Part shown: positions 20,039 through 29,900 of the stretch, piece after piece | How the letters are laid out: every line of letters starts with the position of its first letter | Numbering within the stretch: the first letter of the stretch is position 1 | From: a virus | IMG/VR virus record: IMGVR_UViG_3300037628_000127 | Coordinates: 1-32,044 of that record | DNA: 32,044 nucleotides | Direction: 5' to 3' (one strand) | Notes under the pieces: generated by a model | What the model was told of the DNA's origin: nothing | What the model saw: only the letters and a program-made list of their open reading frames with translations | Databases searched by the model: none | Position numbers and translations under genes: made by a program

Positions 20039-20629
20039 ATGAAATCGAGATTTCTTCGTCAAGAGCCATCTACTAACGGCCTTGTAGCGAGCCTGAGAAT
20101 GAGGTACGGCCCTACTACAGCAGTAGCTACTGGTACGATGGTACACGACTATTCTGATAATAGTTTTGTAGGAACGGCTACGAACAGTCCACTGCCGAGT
20201 TATCCGGGTTATGATTTCACGGCGGGGAGTTCGATGTATGTAGATATTGGTGCAGGGCCGTCAAGTGTAAAGACGATTACCTTGTGGGTGAAACCTGATG
20301 CCGTCAACGTCACCGACGAACCAATAGACTTAAATGGCACAGACTACCTTACAATAGTAAATGGTACGCTTACTAAGAACGGATTCGCGGCTGGAACACA
20401 AGTCCTTTATACTAATGGAGTTGCAGCAGCAGTAACAGTAACGACTAATTGGACACATATTGGCATAACCGATACTACTGGAAGAAACGCTTCTGACTTT
20501 GATATTGCAAGAGTAACGGCAGCTTACCATGACGGATTAGTTGGTGATGTAAGACTATACAGTACAGTCCTGACGGCTGCGGATATACTTAGTATCTATT
20601 ACCAGACAAGAGGATATTACAGTGCCTAA
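20039..20629 (+). CDS. LamG/lectin-like virion protein
   Basis: A 196-residue protein with GAGG 9 bases before ATG 20039; a GTG at 20030 is possible. The sequence VASLRMRYGPTTAVATGTMV leads to D-Y-S-D-N-S-F-V-G-T, then TITLWVKPDAVN, WTHIGITDTTGRNAS and a closing HDGLVGDVRLYSTVLTAADI. This is the order of strands and turns of a concanavalin/LamG jelly-roll domain. Such domains bind carbohydrates. The next gene carries a second, longer domain of the same kind, so the pair probably contributes to binding host glycans. Confidence 0.75.
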   Translation: MKSRFLRQEPSTNGLVASLRMRYGPTTAVATGTMVHDYSDNSFVGTATNSPLPSYPGYDFTAGSSMYVDIGAGPSSVKTITLWVKPDAVNVTDEPIDLNGTDYLTIVNGTLTKNGFAAGTQVLYTNGVAAAVTVTTNWTHIGITDTTGRNASDFDIARVTAAYHDGLVGDVRLYSTVLTAADILSIYYQTRGYYSA

Positions 20630-23600
20630 AATAAATCACATCCTGAACAGTTTTAACGCAGGCGAGCTGAGCGGCAAGCTTGATGCGCGCATTGACCAGG
20701 AAAAATACGCCTTTGGTGCGCGTACTATGGAGAATTTCATCGCCATAATTTACGGAGGGGCCGAAAGACGCCCTGGCACTGAATTCATAGCAGGCCAGAA
20801 CAGCAATTCTGCCAAAGGTCGCGTAGAAGGCTTCGAGCATTCGGTTGACGATGTTTATGCTTTGTTATTTGAGAATCAAAGATTGCAGGTATTCACGGGA
20901 GGCACATCGCCTTCGGCGGTATTTAAGAAATACGGCACAGAAGATTTGTCTGGTGTAGGCACTCCGATTGCTCATTGGAAATGTAATGATAATCTGGCAA
21001 CTACAGCCGTTGTTGACGCAACTGGAAACGGCCATACGGGTACGGCACAATCTAATACGAGTACAATGTCTGTACCTGATGCAGAAGGAACTGCAAATAA
21101 AGCTTTAGATATAGACGATAATGATTGGATTACTGTAGCCGACCATAACGATTTATCATTCGGAGACGGAACTACAGATAGTCCGCTTAGTATTATTGGT
21201 TGGTTTGACTATGATGATACAAGCGCCTTACAGTATATAGTTGAGAAGGGAAGAACTGGGGGGGATACTAATGAATACATTCTTTTTATGCACAATGACC
21301 AGTTAAAATTTGAATTACATGATGAAAGTGATGGCGGTTCTGTAAAAACAAGAATGACCGATACAGTATCGACGGGATGGCATTTTTTTGGTATTACTTA
21401 TTCTGGCGTCGTAGATTCCGATGCAGTTGCTAATGACTCATCAGTAAAGGCGGGCATAAGATATTATGTAGATTTTATTGAAGTTCCTGCAATTATCCAA
21501 TCAATATCATCATACACTGCGATGGAAAATTTGGGTGAAGATTTATATATTGGGGCAGTTGCTCCCGGCGCAACTGGATGGGATGGTGTATTAGATAATA
21601 TATCTTTATGGGGTAAAGAGTTGTCTCCTGTTGAAATAGCTTCTTTGACTGGTAATGACCAATCTACCGTGTTCAGTATAACAACTCCATATCTAACAGC
21701 AGATATTCCAACTCTGAAATTCGAGCAGTCAGCAGATGTAATGTTTATTACTCATCCTTCTTATGAATCAAGAAGACTGTCACGATTTGGCGACGCCTCA
21801 TGGTCGTTGGATGCCGCTGGTATAGAGACGGGGCCATTTCGGGATGAAAATTCCGTAATTAATAAAACTATCGTTTCGTCCGCTACTACTGGAGCAGTCA
21901 CTTTGACAGCAGTTGGCCATTCTCCGTTTATAACGGGTGCAACGGCGGGACATTCTCCCAGTGGAACGACATCTACCTCTAAATCTATTACTGGTGCATT
22001 ATTCAAACTTGTTCACGCAACAGACACACCGTCTATCGCAGGCGCAATAGATAGTGGGACTCTTAATAACGCAAGTGCAACATTGGCAATTCCTAAAGGG
22101 ATTACTTGGGACTTAACTACTAACGGTACTTGGGGAACTGCAGGTAACTCTGCGAGTGTGGTATTGGAAAGAAGTTATGACGAAGGTACGACTTACGAAA
22201 CAGTAGTTACAGTGACATCAGCGGCCAATAAGAATATAGTTACATCGGGAACGGAAGATTTTGCTGACGCTATTTACAGGACGAGAACATCTGAGGCGGG
22301 TGGTGATAATTCTATATGTTCAACGCAATTGTCTCTCAGGGATACTTCTCATATAGGAATAGTCAGAATAACATCCGTAACTTCTGGTACGGTAGCTCTT
22401 GGGATAGTTGTTAAAACTCTCGGCTCAACTGATAAGACTCACCGTTGGAGCGAAGGTTCATTCTCTAATTATAGAGGTTGGCCGATAGACGTAACTATCT
22501 CGGCGGAGGAACGGCTGACTTTCGCAGGATTAACGTCAAAACCTCTAACGACTTACGGTAGTAAGACAGGCGACTTCACAGACTATGCAGCCGGTACGGA
22601 TGATGACGACCCTGTGACATTCACATTAGTAGGGACAGGTCAGCAGAACAGGATAAGATGGATATTATCGAAAGACGTTCTCGTTATAGGAACAGTTGGG
22701 GGGGAACATCTTTTAGGCGCTTCCAAAGACGATGAGGCTCTCACTCCGACTAACGTACGCGCAAGGTTGCAAACCACTAAAGGCTCAGAAGACATAGCTG
22801 CGATAGCGGTAGGGCAGGCGATTCTGTTCGTACAGAGGGGTGGTAAGAGAATCAGGGAACTGCTTTATAACTTTGAGTCCGACTCACATAAAGCCGACGA
22901 CTTAACGGTATTTGCAGACCATATTATGGGTACAGGTAAGACTGACGGTGTAGTTGATATGGCATACCAAAGGACTCCCGACCCTGTTCTATGGTGTGTG
23001 AGGAATGATGGCCAGATGGCTGTAATGTCTTATGAACGTGACCAGAAAGTTTTTGCTTGGAGTCGATATGTTACTGTTGATGGTGACGCTGACTCTGATT
23101 TTGAATCTGTGGCAGTTATCTATGGTGGTACGAGAAGTGAAGATGAGGTCTGGGTAACTGTACGAAGGACTATAGGCGGTGGTGATGTCAGATATGTCGA
23201 AAGGTTCAAGCCGAGGAATTGGGGTACAGACGATGAAGACGCCTTCTTTGTAGATTCGGGGCTGACTTATGACTCTACTGACGTTTCGACTGTTACTGCT
23301 GCACATCTAAAAAATGAAACCTGTTCTGTCTTTGCTGATGGCGTTGTTTTTGACGAAGCAGTAGCCGACGCTTCTACTGGCGTGATAACCTTAAAGAAAG
23401 ATGGAGTAGCAACGAAAGCTTCGGTAGTTCAATACGGACTTGGCTATACATCGACCTTACAACCGATGAAATTGAATATCGAGAACCAGGGTCGTGCGGC
23501 AACTTACCATATCCTCGGCGGTGTACTTAGTCTGTTTAAGACTATGCGTGGCGAATGGGGTGAAAATATAAATAAGATGAACCCTATCATCTATAGGAAA

Positions 23601-23762
23601 GAAGGTCAAACTTCGGCAGAGTTCCCATTAACTACCGATGATATAGAGATGGCGTTTCAGGGCGGTCAGTCGAGAAGTGGCGATGTAATTATAAGACAGA
23701 CAGACCCTGTACCAATGACAGTTCTCGCGATGTATTTAGATGTGGAGGTGAATGCAGATTGA
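20622..23762 (+). CDS. Tail nozzle (T7 gp12-like) with inserted LamG-like domain
   Basis: A 1046-residue GTG-start protein coupled to the previous gene. The N-terminus (NSFNAGELSGKLDARIDQEK, then AERRPGTEFIAG) and the later PYLTADIPTLKFEQSADVMF (about 355-375) are typical of podovirus nozzle proteins, where they normally follow closely. Here residues about 113-350 form an inserted LamG-like domain (HWKCNDNLATTAVVDATGNG; GVLDNISLWGKELSP). The part after 375 resumes the nozzle pattern (RIRWILSKDVLVIGTVGGEH, then PDPVLWCVRNDGQMAVMSYE). The insertion probably projects from the tail and binds glycan. Confidence 0.85.
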   Translation: MPKINHILNSFNAGELSGKLDARIDQEKYAFGARTMENFIAIIYGGAERRPGTEFIAGQNSNSAKGRVEGFEHSVDDVYALLFENQRLQVFTGGTSPSAVFKKYGTEDLSGVGTPIAHWKCNDNLATTAVVDATGNGHTGTAQSNTSTMSVPDAEGTANKALDIDDNDWITVADHNDLSFGDGTTDSPLSIIGWFDYDDTSALQYIVEKGRTGGDTNEYILFMHNDQLKFELHDESDGGSVKTRMTDTVSTGWHFFGITYSGVVDSDAVANDSSVKAGIRYYVDFIEVPAIIQSISSYTAMENLGEDLYIGAVAPGATGWDGVLDNISLWGKELSPVEIASLTGNDQSTVFSITTPYLTADIPTLKFEQSADVMFITHPSYESRRLSRFGDASWSLDAAGIETGPFRDENSVINKTIVSSATTGAVTLTAVGHSPFITGATAGHSPSGTTSTSKSITGALFKLVHATDTPSIAGAIDSGTLNNASATLAIPKGITWDLTTNGTWGTAGNSASVVLERSYDEGTTYETVVTVTSAANKNIVTSGTEDFADAIYRTRTSEAGGDNSICSTQLSLRDTSHIGIVRITSVTSGTVALGIVVKTLGSTDKTHRWSEGSFSNYRGWPIDVTISAEERLTFAGLTSKPLTTYGSKTGDFTDYAAGTDDDDPVTFTLVGTGQQNRIRWILSKDVLVIGTVGGEHLLGASKDDEALTPTNVRARLQTTKGSEDIAAIAVGQAILFVQRGGKRIRELLYNFESDSHKADDLTVFADHIMGTGKTDGVVDMAYQRTPDPVLWCVRNDGQMAVMSYERDQKVFAWSRYVTVDGDADSDFESVAVIYGGTRSEDEVWVTVRRTIGGGDVRYVERFKPRNWGTDDEDAFFVDSGLTYDSTDVSTVTAAHLKNETCSVFADGVVFDEAVADASTGVITLKKDGVATKASVVQYGLGYTSTLQPMKLNIENQGRAATYHILGGVLSLFKTMRGEWGENINKMNPIIYRKEGQTSAEFPLTTDDIEMAFQGGQSRSGDVIIRQTDPVPMTVLAMYLDVEVNAD

Positions 23763-24211
23763 TTGAAGTTAAACCAATGAAAGCTGAAGATTTACTCTAT
23801 GTCATTAAAAATGGCGTAAAGGAAGTGCAACTAAAAATGACTCCAACAGAAGAAATGAAAGTTATCGCCAAGCAACGTGAAGAGTCTGGCATGTGCGTTA
23901 CGGGTTGGGTAAACGGCAAGCCTGAATGCGTAGCAGGTATCGACCTTTTGTGGGAAGGAGTCGGCGACGTATGGTTAATGGTAACTCCTGCAATAGATAG
24001 ACAAGTAAAGGAAAGTTATAAGTGTATTCGTATGGGACTAAAGAAATTAATTGAAGACCATAAATTGAGACGTTTACAGTCTTATGGCAGAGTCGATTTC
24101 AAACAGTGTCATACACTTTTTAGCCACCTCGGTTTTGAAGTAGAAGGTCTGGCGCGAGAGTACACGGCCGATGGCATCGATGCGATAATGTACAGCTTAA
24201 TTACGGAATAA
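23759..24211 (+). CDS. gp13-like internal protein with GNAT-like fold
   Basis: A 150-residue protein with a TTG start in a TTGA overlap with the nozzle stop. KPECVAGIDLLWEGVGDVWL, the helix VKESYKCIRMGLKKLIEDHK and HTLFSHLGFEVEGLAREYTA follow the strand-helix order of GNAT acetyltransferases, as in the T7 gp13 group of virion-assembly proteins that lie after the nozzle gene. A canonical acetyl-CoA loop (Q/R-x-x-G-x-G/A) is not clear, so catalysis is doubtful. A structural or assembly role is likely. Confidence 0.7.
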   Translation: MIEVKPMKAEDLLYVIKNGVKEVQLKMTPTEEMKVIAKQREESGMCVTGWVNGKPECVAGIDLLWEGVGDVWLMVTPAIDRQVKESYKCIRMGLKKLIEDHKLRRLQSYGRVDFKQCHTLFSHLGFEVEGLAREYTADGIDAIMYSLITE

Positions 24212-24650
24212 TAGATTTATGCAACAATTTATGACACAAAGCACATACTGGAATTACATGAAGGATATAGTCCAGACTATACCCCATGTGATGATGATAG
24301 TGTTGTGCTTTTTGGTTACAATTAACGCATTGCAATGTATTAATTTTAGGAAGTTTGCCTGCTTGAATGGCATGCGCAATAGTCCAGTGAGCCTTGGTAA
24401 AATTGGGGCAATTTTGTTTAATCCTATCAATACATTCAAAGTGCTTTTTTTTGCCTACCTCGCTATTGCGATAGTTTTTCATATATTGTTTTCTGTGGTC
24501 TGTCCTATTAAGTATTCTTTGTCGAAGTGTACTACAAGGCTTACAAACCGTGTTGTGTCCATCTTTTCTGGCTCTATTTCTGTGAAAGTCGTCAATAGAT
24601 TTAATTTGTTTGCAATCGCAACACTTTTTGGCTATGATTTGTTTAGGCAT
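24201..24650 (-). CDS. HNH homing-type endonuclease
   Basis: A 149-residue protein on the opposite strand to its neighbours. ATG 24650 is chosen for its GGAG site (24659-24662); a TTG at 24671 would add seven residues. The N-terminal part has a zinc knuckle (C-C-D-C...C-K-P-C, residues 10-39) and a basic linker. The C-terminal part has CVNCNQKAQHYHHHMGY followed by V-C-A-L-C-H-K-L-L-H, an HNH fold with its own Cys pairs. Such free-standing enzymes spread by cutting alleles lacking them. It converges on the gp13-like gene, overlapping by 11 bp, and separates it from the gp14-like gene. Confidence 0.85.
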   Translation of the reverse strand: MPKQIIAKKCCDCKQIKSIDDFHRNRARKDGHNTVCKPCSTLRQRILNRTDHRKQYMKNYRNSEVGKKKHFECIDRIKQNCPNFTKAHWTIAHAIQAGKLPKINTLQCVNCNQKAQHYHHHMGYSLDYILHVIPVCALCHKLLHKSIIP

Positions 24651-24680
24651 GGTTGTTTCTCCATAAAACAATTATGTTTA

Positions 24681-24720
24681 GAGCCGGTCGCAGGACACAC
24701 TCCTGCGTTTGGCTCGTTTT
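24681..24720. promoter_or_regulatory. Hairpin flanking the HNH gene
   Basis: GAGCC (24681-24685) pairs with GGCTC (24711-24715), and CGCAGGA (24689-24695) with TCCTGCG (24701-24707). There is a 3x3 internal loop and a five-base loop. GTTTTATT follows on the + strand, so it could be a rightward terminator. On the minus strand it lies in the HNH leader and could restrain its expression. Confidence 0.55.
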
Positions 24721-24781
24721 ATTATGACAAGTCATATCAGTATTGCAAGCCTAAAAATAAAAAATATGCGAAGGTGACATA

Positions 24782-25330
24782 ATGTTAGAAATGTTTGATA
24801 TAGGCGTTCTCGCTACTGGCGCAGAGTTTGCGATAATAGCATTACTTGCCGCTGGTACTGCTACTGCAACTATCGGCGCAATCCAGCAGGGAAAAGCCGC
24901 AGAAGCACAGTCAAAGTCTGAACAGGACATACTAAACTTCAACGCCGCTCAGAAGGTCAAGGAAGCCGAGGAACATCGCACCGCCGCACAGGAGCAGGCC
25001 GCTAAGTTTGCAAAGCAGGGACGAAGATTAAGAGGCACACAAAGAGTTGCAATAGCGAGGGGGGGCGTTCTTGCTGTTGGTACTCCAGCGTTATTACTCG
25101 AAGAAACCGCGCAGGAACTTGAAGCAGACAGATTAGCAATATTAGAGCAAGGCTTTCTGCGCGGTGAATTCGCTGAATCCGAGGCTTTCGGGGCAAGATT
25201 CGCAGGTGTCTCAGCGAGGGCAAGAGGTAGGAATATCAAGAGAGGCTCACGCTTGGCGGCAGGTGGAACGCTCTTGACAGGCTTGGGAAGTGTCGGCCTT
25301 GCGAGACAACAACTAAAAACGGAGACATAA
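24782..25330 (+). CDS. gp14-like internal virion (ejection) protein
   Basis: A 182-residue protein with AAGG upstream. Residues 12-35 form a hydrophobic, membrane-inserting segment (AEFAIIALLAAGTATATIGA). It is followed by long Ala/Gln/Glu-rich helices (GKAAEAQSKSEQDILNFNAA; EEHRTAAQEQAAKFAKQGRR) and the IARGGV region typical of T7 gp14-type core proteins. These are injected with the DNA and help form the channel across the envelope. Its place before two larger internal proteins matches T7 order (gp14-gp15-gp16). Confidence 0.8.
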   Translation: MLEMFDIGVLATGAEFAIIALLAAGTATATIGAIQQGKAAEAQSKSEQDILNFNAAQKVKEAEEHRTAAQEQAAKFAKQGRRLRGTQRVAIARGGVLAVGTPALLLEETAQELEADRLAILEQGFLRGEFAESEAFGARFAGVSARARGRNIKRGSRLAAGGTLLTGLGSVGLARQQLKTET

Positions 25331-25331
25331 T

Positions 25332-26981
25332 ATGCCGAATTTACCTCGACATAGAGCTACAATTACACCACAGCCGGTAGGCAAAGCGCCACTTCCCGTT
25401 AGTGCCGCTGACGTAGGGGCAGGGGCGATAGGACAAGGTCTTGGAGCATTTGGTAGAGGGTTAGGCGATGTAGGCCAAGCTCTTTTCCAAGTAGAACTTG
25501 ATAAACAAAAGATGCGTGACGATGCTTCTCTTGCGAGTGCAAATGGCGATTACGATAAAGCCGTCTTCGATAAGATGGACGAAGCGAGAAGGACTACATT
25601 TACAAGTATAGAGCAATTCAATGAATTCCGCAAGCAAGCTGTGTCCGATTTAGATTCTCAAGTAGCTACGTCCATAAGTAAAATGAGTCCAGATGCAGGA
25701 GGGTTATTCGATAATTTTGCCAAGACTAATAAGCAAACTTCACTACGACAAATAGAAGGAATAATCTGGAGGAAAGAAGTTGAATTTGGTCAAGCCGACA
25801 CAATGAGGCAATATTCTAATAAATTTCAGGTATTAGCTGGTGCGGGAATCCCTGTAAACGATATTCTTAAAGACCCAACGTTGAGTGTTATAGAGAAGGG
25901 TATGGCACCTTACTGGTCGTCGGGAGAAATGGCAAGGGCGAGAGATAGAATACTTATAGATTCGCTGGTAAATGTAGGTAGATATGATGATGCTAAGAGC
26001 TTAACTAATTCAACGGAAGCATTTACTCCTACAGAAAAACAAGCCCGACTCTCTAATATAAATACTGTCGAAAAAGCAAGAACGAACCAGAGAGATGTTA
26101 ATTCCCTAACTGCTGCCAATTCTGCGGTAGAGACAATCTATTCACAGATAGTTCAAAAAGGTTCAGAAGCGGATATAGAGTTGTTTGCAAAACTTATATT
26201 GTCTGACCCAATTATATCTAATGAAGATGCAGTTAAGGCGGTTGATAAAGTAAAGACATTCTACACAACTTGGAACTCGGCAATTAAAGAGCCTGACGGC
26301 GAAGAAATTGTAACTTCTGATGCTACCAGAATAAAGGCATTGAGAGTTATAAATGCCGTTAAGACAGGCTCAATGACAGTAGATAGAGGATTGGAAGTAT
26401 ATAGTGTAATATCAAAGGTTGAGGGCGTAAATGGCAATGATGGAAAAGGATTTATAAATGATATATTTACTGCCGGAGAAACCGCTAAGAGAGTCGAGTC
26501 TATAAGGCAGAATGAGATATTAGGCGAAAGAGAGAAGCAACTCAGAGACGCTATAGAAAAACAACCTAATTTCTTCGGCGATGATGTGGCAGCAGAAATA
26601 CTGAAGGACTTTGCTAACAAAGCAGTTATAGAACTTAACGACGCATTCAGGGAGGGTGAATTCGACCAGAAGCAATTAGATGCTCAAGTTGATAATTTAA
26701 TAAGAAGATATACTCTGTCTGAAGCACAGCAACTTAATGCTTCAAATGCGAGGTCTTTAAGATTAGCTGAAACACTTAAAGAACAGCAAGAGAGTCTTAC
26801 TAAGCTAATGGAGTCACTGAGGGAGCAGGGTAAGACAGTAGAAGCCCAGAGGATAATGGATGAAGCAATAGAATTGGGTATCTTTACCAAAGACGGAGAA
26901 ACTATAAAGAAAGGTACAGGTAAGAAGAGAAATATAGGTATAGAGGTTATCAAGAGGATTTTGGACTCAATAACAGAATGA
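25332..26981 (+). CDS. gp15-like internal virion protein
   Basis: A 549-residue protein beginning two bases after the previous stop. The N-terminus is Pro/Gly/Ala-rich, with repeated GAGAIGQGLGAFGRGLGDVG. The rest is mostly helical, with many Gln, Lys and Glu residues (VELDKQKMRDDASLASANGD; EQQESLTKLMESLREQGKTV). It has no Cys or enzyme motif. By position and composition it is the second ejection protein, a likely periplasmic tube component. Sequence similarity to T7 gp15 itself is not evident by eye. Confidence 0.7.
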   Translation: MPNLPRHRATITPQPVGKAPLPVSAADVGAGAIGQGLGAFGRGLGDVGQALFQVELDKQKMRDDASLASANGDYDKAVFDKMDEARRTTFTSIEQFNEFRKQAVSDLDSQVATSISKMSPDAGGLFDNFAKTNKQTSLRQIEGIIWRKEVEFGQADTMRQYSNKFQVLAGAGIPVNDILKDPTLSVIEKGMAPYWSSGEMARARDRILIDSLVNVGRYDDAKSLTNSTEAFTPTEKQARLSNINTVEKARTNQRDVNSLTAANSAVETIYSQIVQKGSEADIELFAKLILSDPIISNEDAVKAVDKVKTFYTTWNSAIKEPDGEEIVTSDATRIKALRVINAVKTGSMTVDRGLEVYSVISKVEGVNGNDGKGFINDIFTAGETAKRVESIRQNEILGEREKQLRDAIEKQPNFFGDDVAAEILKDFANKAVIELNDAFREGEFDQKQLDAQVDNLIRRYTLSEAQQLNASNARSLRLAETLKEQQESLTKLMESLREQGKTVEAQRIMDEAIELGIFTKDGETIKKGTGKKRNIGIEVIKRILDSITE

Positions 26982-29900
26982 CAACTACTGAAGAACAATT
27001 AAATACATTTTTAGGGACATCAGCGACATTGACGTTGACGCCTATTCCCGGCCTGTCGTGGGTGAAACCTATCGGCATCCAAGACAAGTTGGATAGAAGG
27101 GCATGGACTTCTGACAGGATTGTAGCAGCAGGTAAGAATTTAGAAAAAGCTATTGGTACTGACGACTTGATTCCACCTAATGTTTTTGAACAGCAGAAGC
27201 GATTAGAATTTTGGTGGAACGAACAAGGACGTACATTGCCTCGTCACGTATTAGACCAGCTTGGTATTGTAGGTGGCGAACAAGTTCCTACCTTGCAGGA
27301 GTCTATCGAATTAGAAGGAAGGCAGCAAGTTAGTGCGGTTAAGGATTATCTTCAAATCGAGCGACCGAGAGGAAGAGACCCACTCGATGCTATGGTTTCA
27401 TTTGATATTATTGACCCTGACGAACCGGCAGTGACAAAGGTAATAAAGTCTGAAATGTCTGAAATACTCAAGGCAAGTTCTATTGAAGACCTTAGAGTTA
27501 TAAGAAGTACAATGTCCTCTAATCTTCTTGAATTTGACGAAGGGTTATTGAGAGCGGTTGATGATGAAATAAAGATAAAAGAATTACTTCCCACTGTGTA
27601 TAAACTGGTAGGAGAACGGCCATTGACTGTTCTTCTCGGTACGGACTTCTTCAATACGTTAGCATTCAACCTGCCAGAGTTCACATCAAGAAAAGGATTA
27701 AGTCCATCTGAGGCATTACTTGATTTACCAAAGGGAAGTGAATCAATTTATATAAGAGCGGTTGCGAGACTAAGAGAGCAGATAGCCGAAGAAGACCCAA
27801 GAATACTAACACGCATAGGACTGGAAACAGGTAACATTTTTGCGTCCTTAATTAAGTTCGCTCTCATACCAGACCCATCAAAAGCAAGAGTATTTGCTAA
27901 TCTATCACCTGCTGTTAAAGCGGCCATAGGAGTAGGGACGAAAGCGGGATTAGTTGAGCTACTGCAAGCTCCAGAGCCAGGAGAAACATTTGAACAAAGG
28001 ATAAAGACTACTGTTGCCGCTGCTGGAATAGGAGCATTGACAGGCGCTGCACTGACTAAGGCGGTAGAATTTGTAAAAGGATTACCGGCCAAACTAAAGA
28101 CAGCAAAACTGAATAAATTATTAAATGAGAAGTTTCCACAGATAAGCCAGGAAGATTGGACTCAAATAATCAAAGAGATGGAATCAAACAGGTTGGTATC
28201 GCTGGAGATTAAACCGCCCATCACTCCGGCGAGAAGGCTTGCCCCTACAGGTTTTAGACTTGGTATGGCAGAGATAGAACCTATTAAAAAAGGCGCTAAG
28301 ATTGTGGGGAAGGTTGCTAAAGCTGCTGCACCAAAAGCTAAAGAGGCAGCAGTAGTACAGGCGGCGAAATTGGCTTTAAGATTAAAAACACAAGTACCGG
28401 TCAAACCTATTAAGATTCTTACAAAGCGAGAGGCATTGTCGTTGCAGCAGTCTAATCTTGTAACGGGTGAGGGTGAGAATATACGGATAGTTCCAGATGC
28501 AAAGACGAAGAAAACTATCCAGGTTAAAGAGAATGAGATAGCTAAATTAAAAACTCGCAGAAACGAATTGATGGCAGAGAAGAAGTTTGCTGTTGCCAAG
28601 ACGCAAGCTGCTGAAATACGCAAGAAGGAAGAAGCCTTAATTAGTCTGAAAGAAAAAGCGGGGATTAAACTCGAACAGACCATTGAAGGCTCTAAAGCGA
28701 AGATAGCCAAGATACGAGAAGCGACAGAATTTAAGAATGAATTGAGAGACGATGCAGTCTCTATGATAACTGCTATCCCTAAAGAGCTTCGAGCAGGATT
28801 TATTAATCGTGCTGCTAAAGTCAAGACTCTTAAAGGATTGCAGAAAATAACCGATGAGATTGAGGAAGGTGTAGAAAAGTTCGACCGCAAGATAGCAGTA
28901 GGAGAACTGCGAGAGACAATTAAAGAATTGGAGTCTAAGAACCGTCTTGGCAAAGTAAGGATGGGCAAAATACCGTCTCCGCAACGTGAGAAGATAATAG
29001 AAATTATCGATGAGATAAGTACCAAAAAGATTTCTACTCAACTCGAACCGCCCCCAGAAGATGTAAAGACATTCGGCGAACTTGACGTTAAAGCAAGGCG
29101 AGGAAGAGAACAACTTTTAGGCGCAGACCTCGAATCATTACAGCAAGTTACACAGAGGTTATCTTCTGAACTTGCAGGCGGTCTTGAAGGATTGAATGCC
29201 GAAACTGATGCCGCATTAAGACTGCCTGATGAAAGAGTGAGACGATTAAATGTTCTGACTCAGAAGAATGTTGATGAGATAAATACCGAAGATATAAAAC
29301 TTGTTACTCAGTCGTTACAACAGTTAGCCCAAAACGCCAAACTCAAAGGCCAGCTTTTAACCAAAGAGGGATTCAAACCACTTGAAGGCGCTATAAAGAC
29401 TGTAACTGAGAATGAGATAGCAACAACGGGTGCAGCAAGGCGAAAGGCTGGAAAGATAGAAGCTGGTAAGGCGGTAGATGTCCAGAAGGGCAAATTACAA
29501 AAGACTGCTGAATTTGGTAAGAAAGTAGCATTTTTGGATGATGCCCACTTAGATACCTTAGTGCAGTTATCAACAAACCCTAATAGTCCTGTAACGAAAC
29601 AGATACTTGATACTGACCTTCACGAAGGGATGAGAAAGTCTGCCGAAAGATTGAGAGGCTGGATAAATGATTCTGCCAAAGAATTTGAGAAGATAGGATT
29701 CAAAGATACTGACCAGATTAAAGAGAAGGTAAGTGTGACTCTCGGCGGTAAGAAGATTAAGGTCGAGAAAGACTTTCTTATCAAGCTGGAACTGCATTCG
29801 AGAAGTCCTGATAACCTGAGAGCTATTTTGACTACAGAGGGATGGCAGATAGGCAGTGAGAAGATTACTTATCCATTGGACGCTCAGGGTAATGATAAAG

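Noticed and set aside
23759-24211. Active acetyltransferase
   Set aside because: The acetyl-CoA-binding loop is not clear and the gene lies where T7-like phages encode gp13, so an assembly role is preferred.
24219-24782. A 187-codon rightward frame with hydrophobic stretches
   Set aside because: It is the complement of the HNH gene, whose Cys/His motifs and ribosome site are convincing; the apparent membrane segments are a by-product.
28162-29025. Long leftward frame of 287 codons
   Set aside because: Antisense to the gp16-like gene, with Ser/Phe/Leu-rich composition typical of shadows of Lys/Glu-rich coding DNA and no ribosome site.
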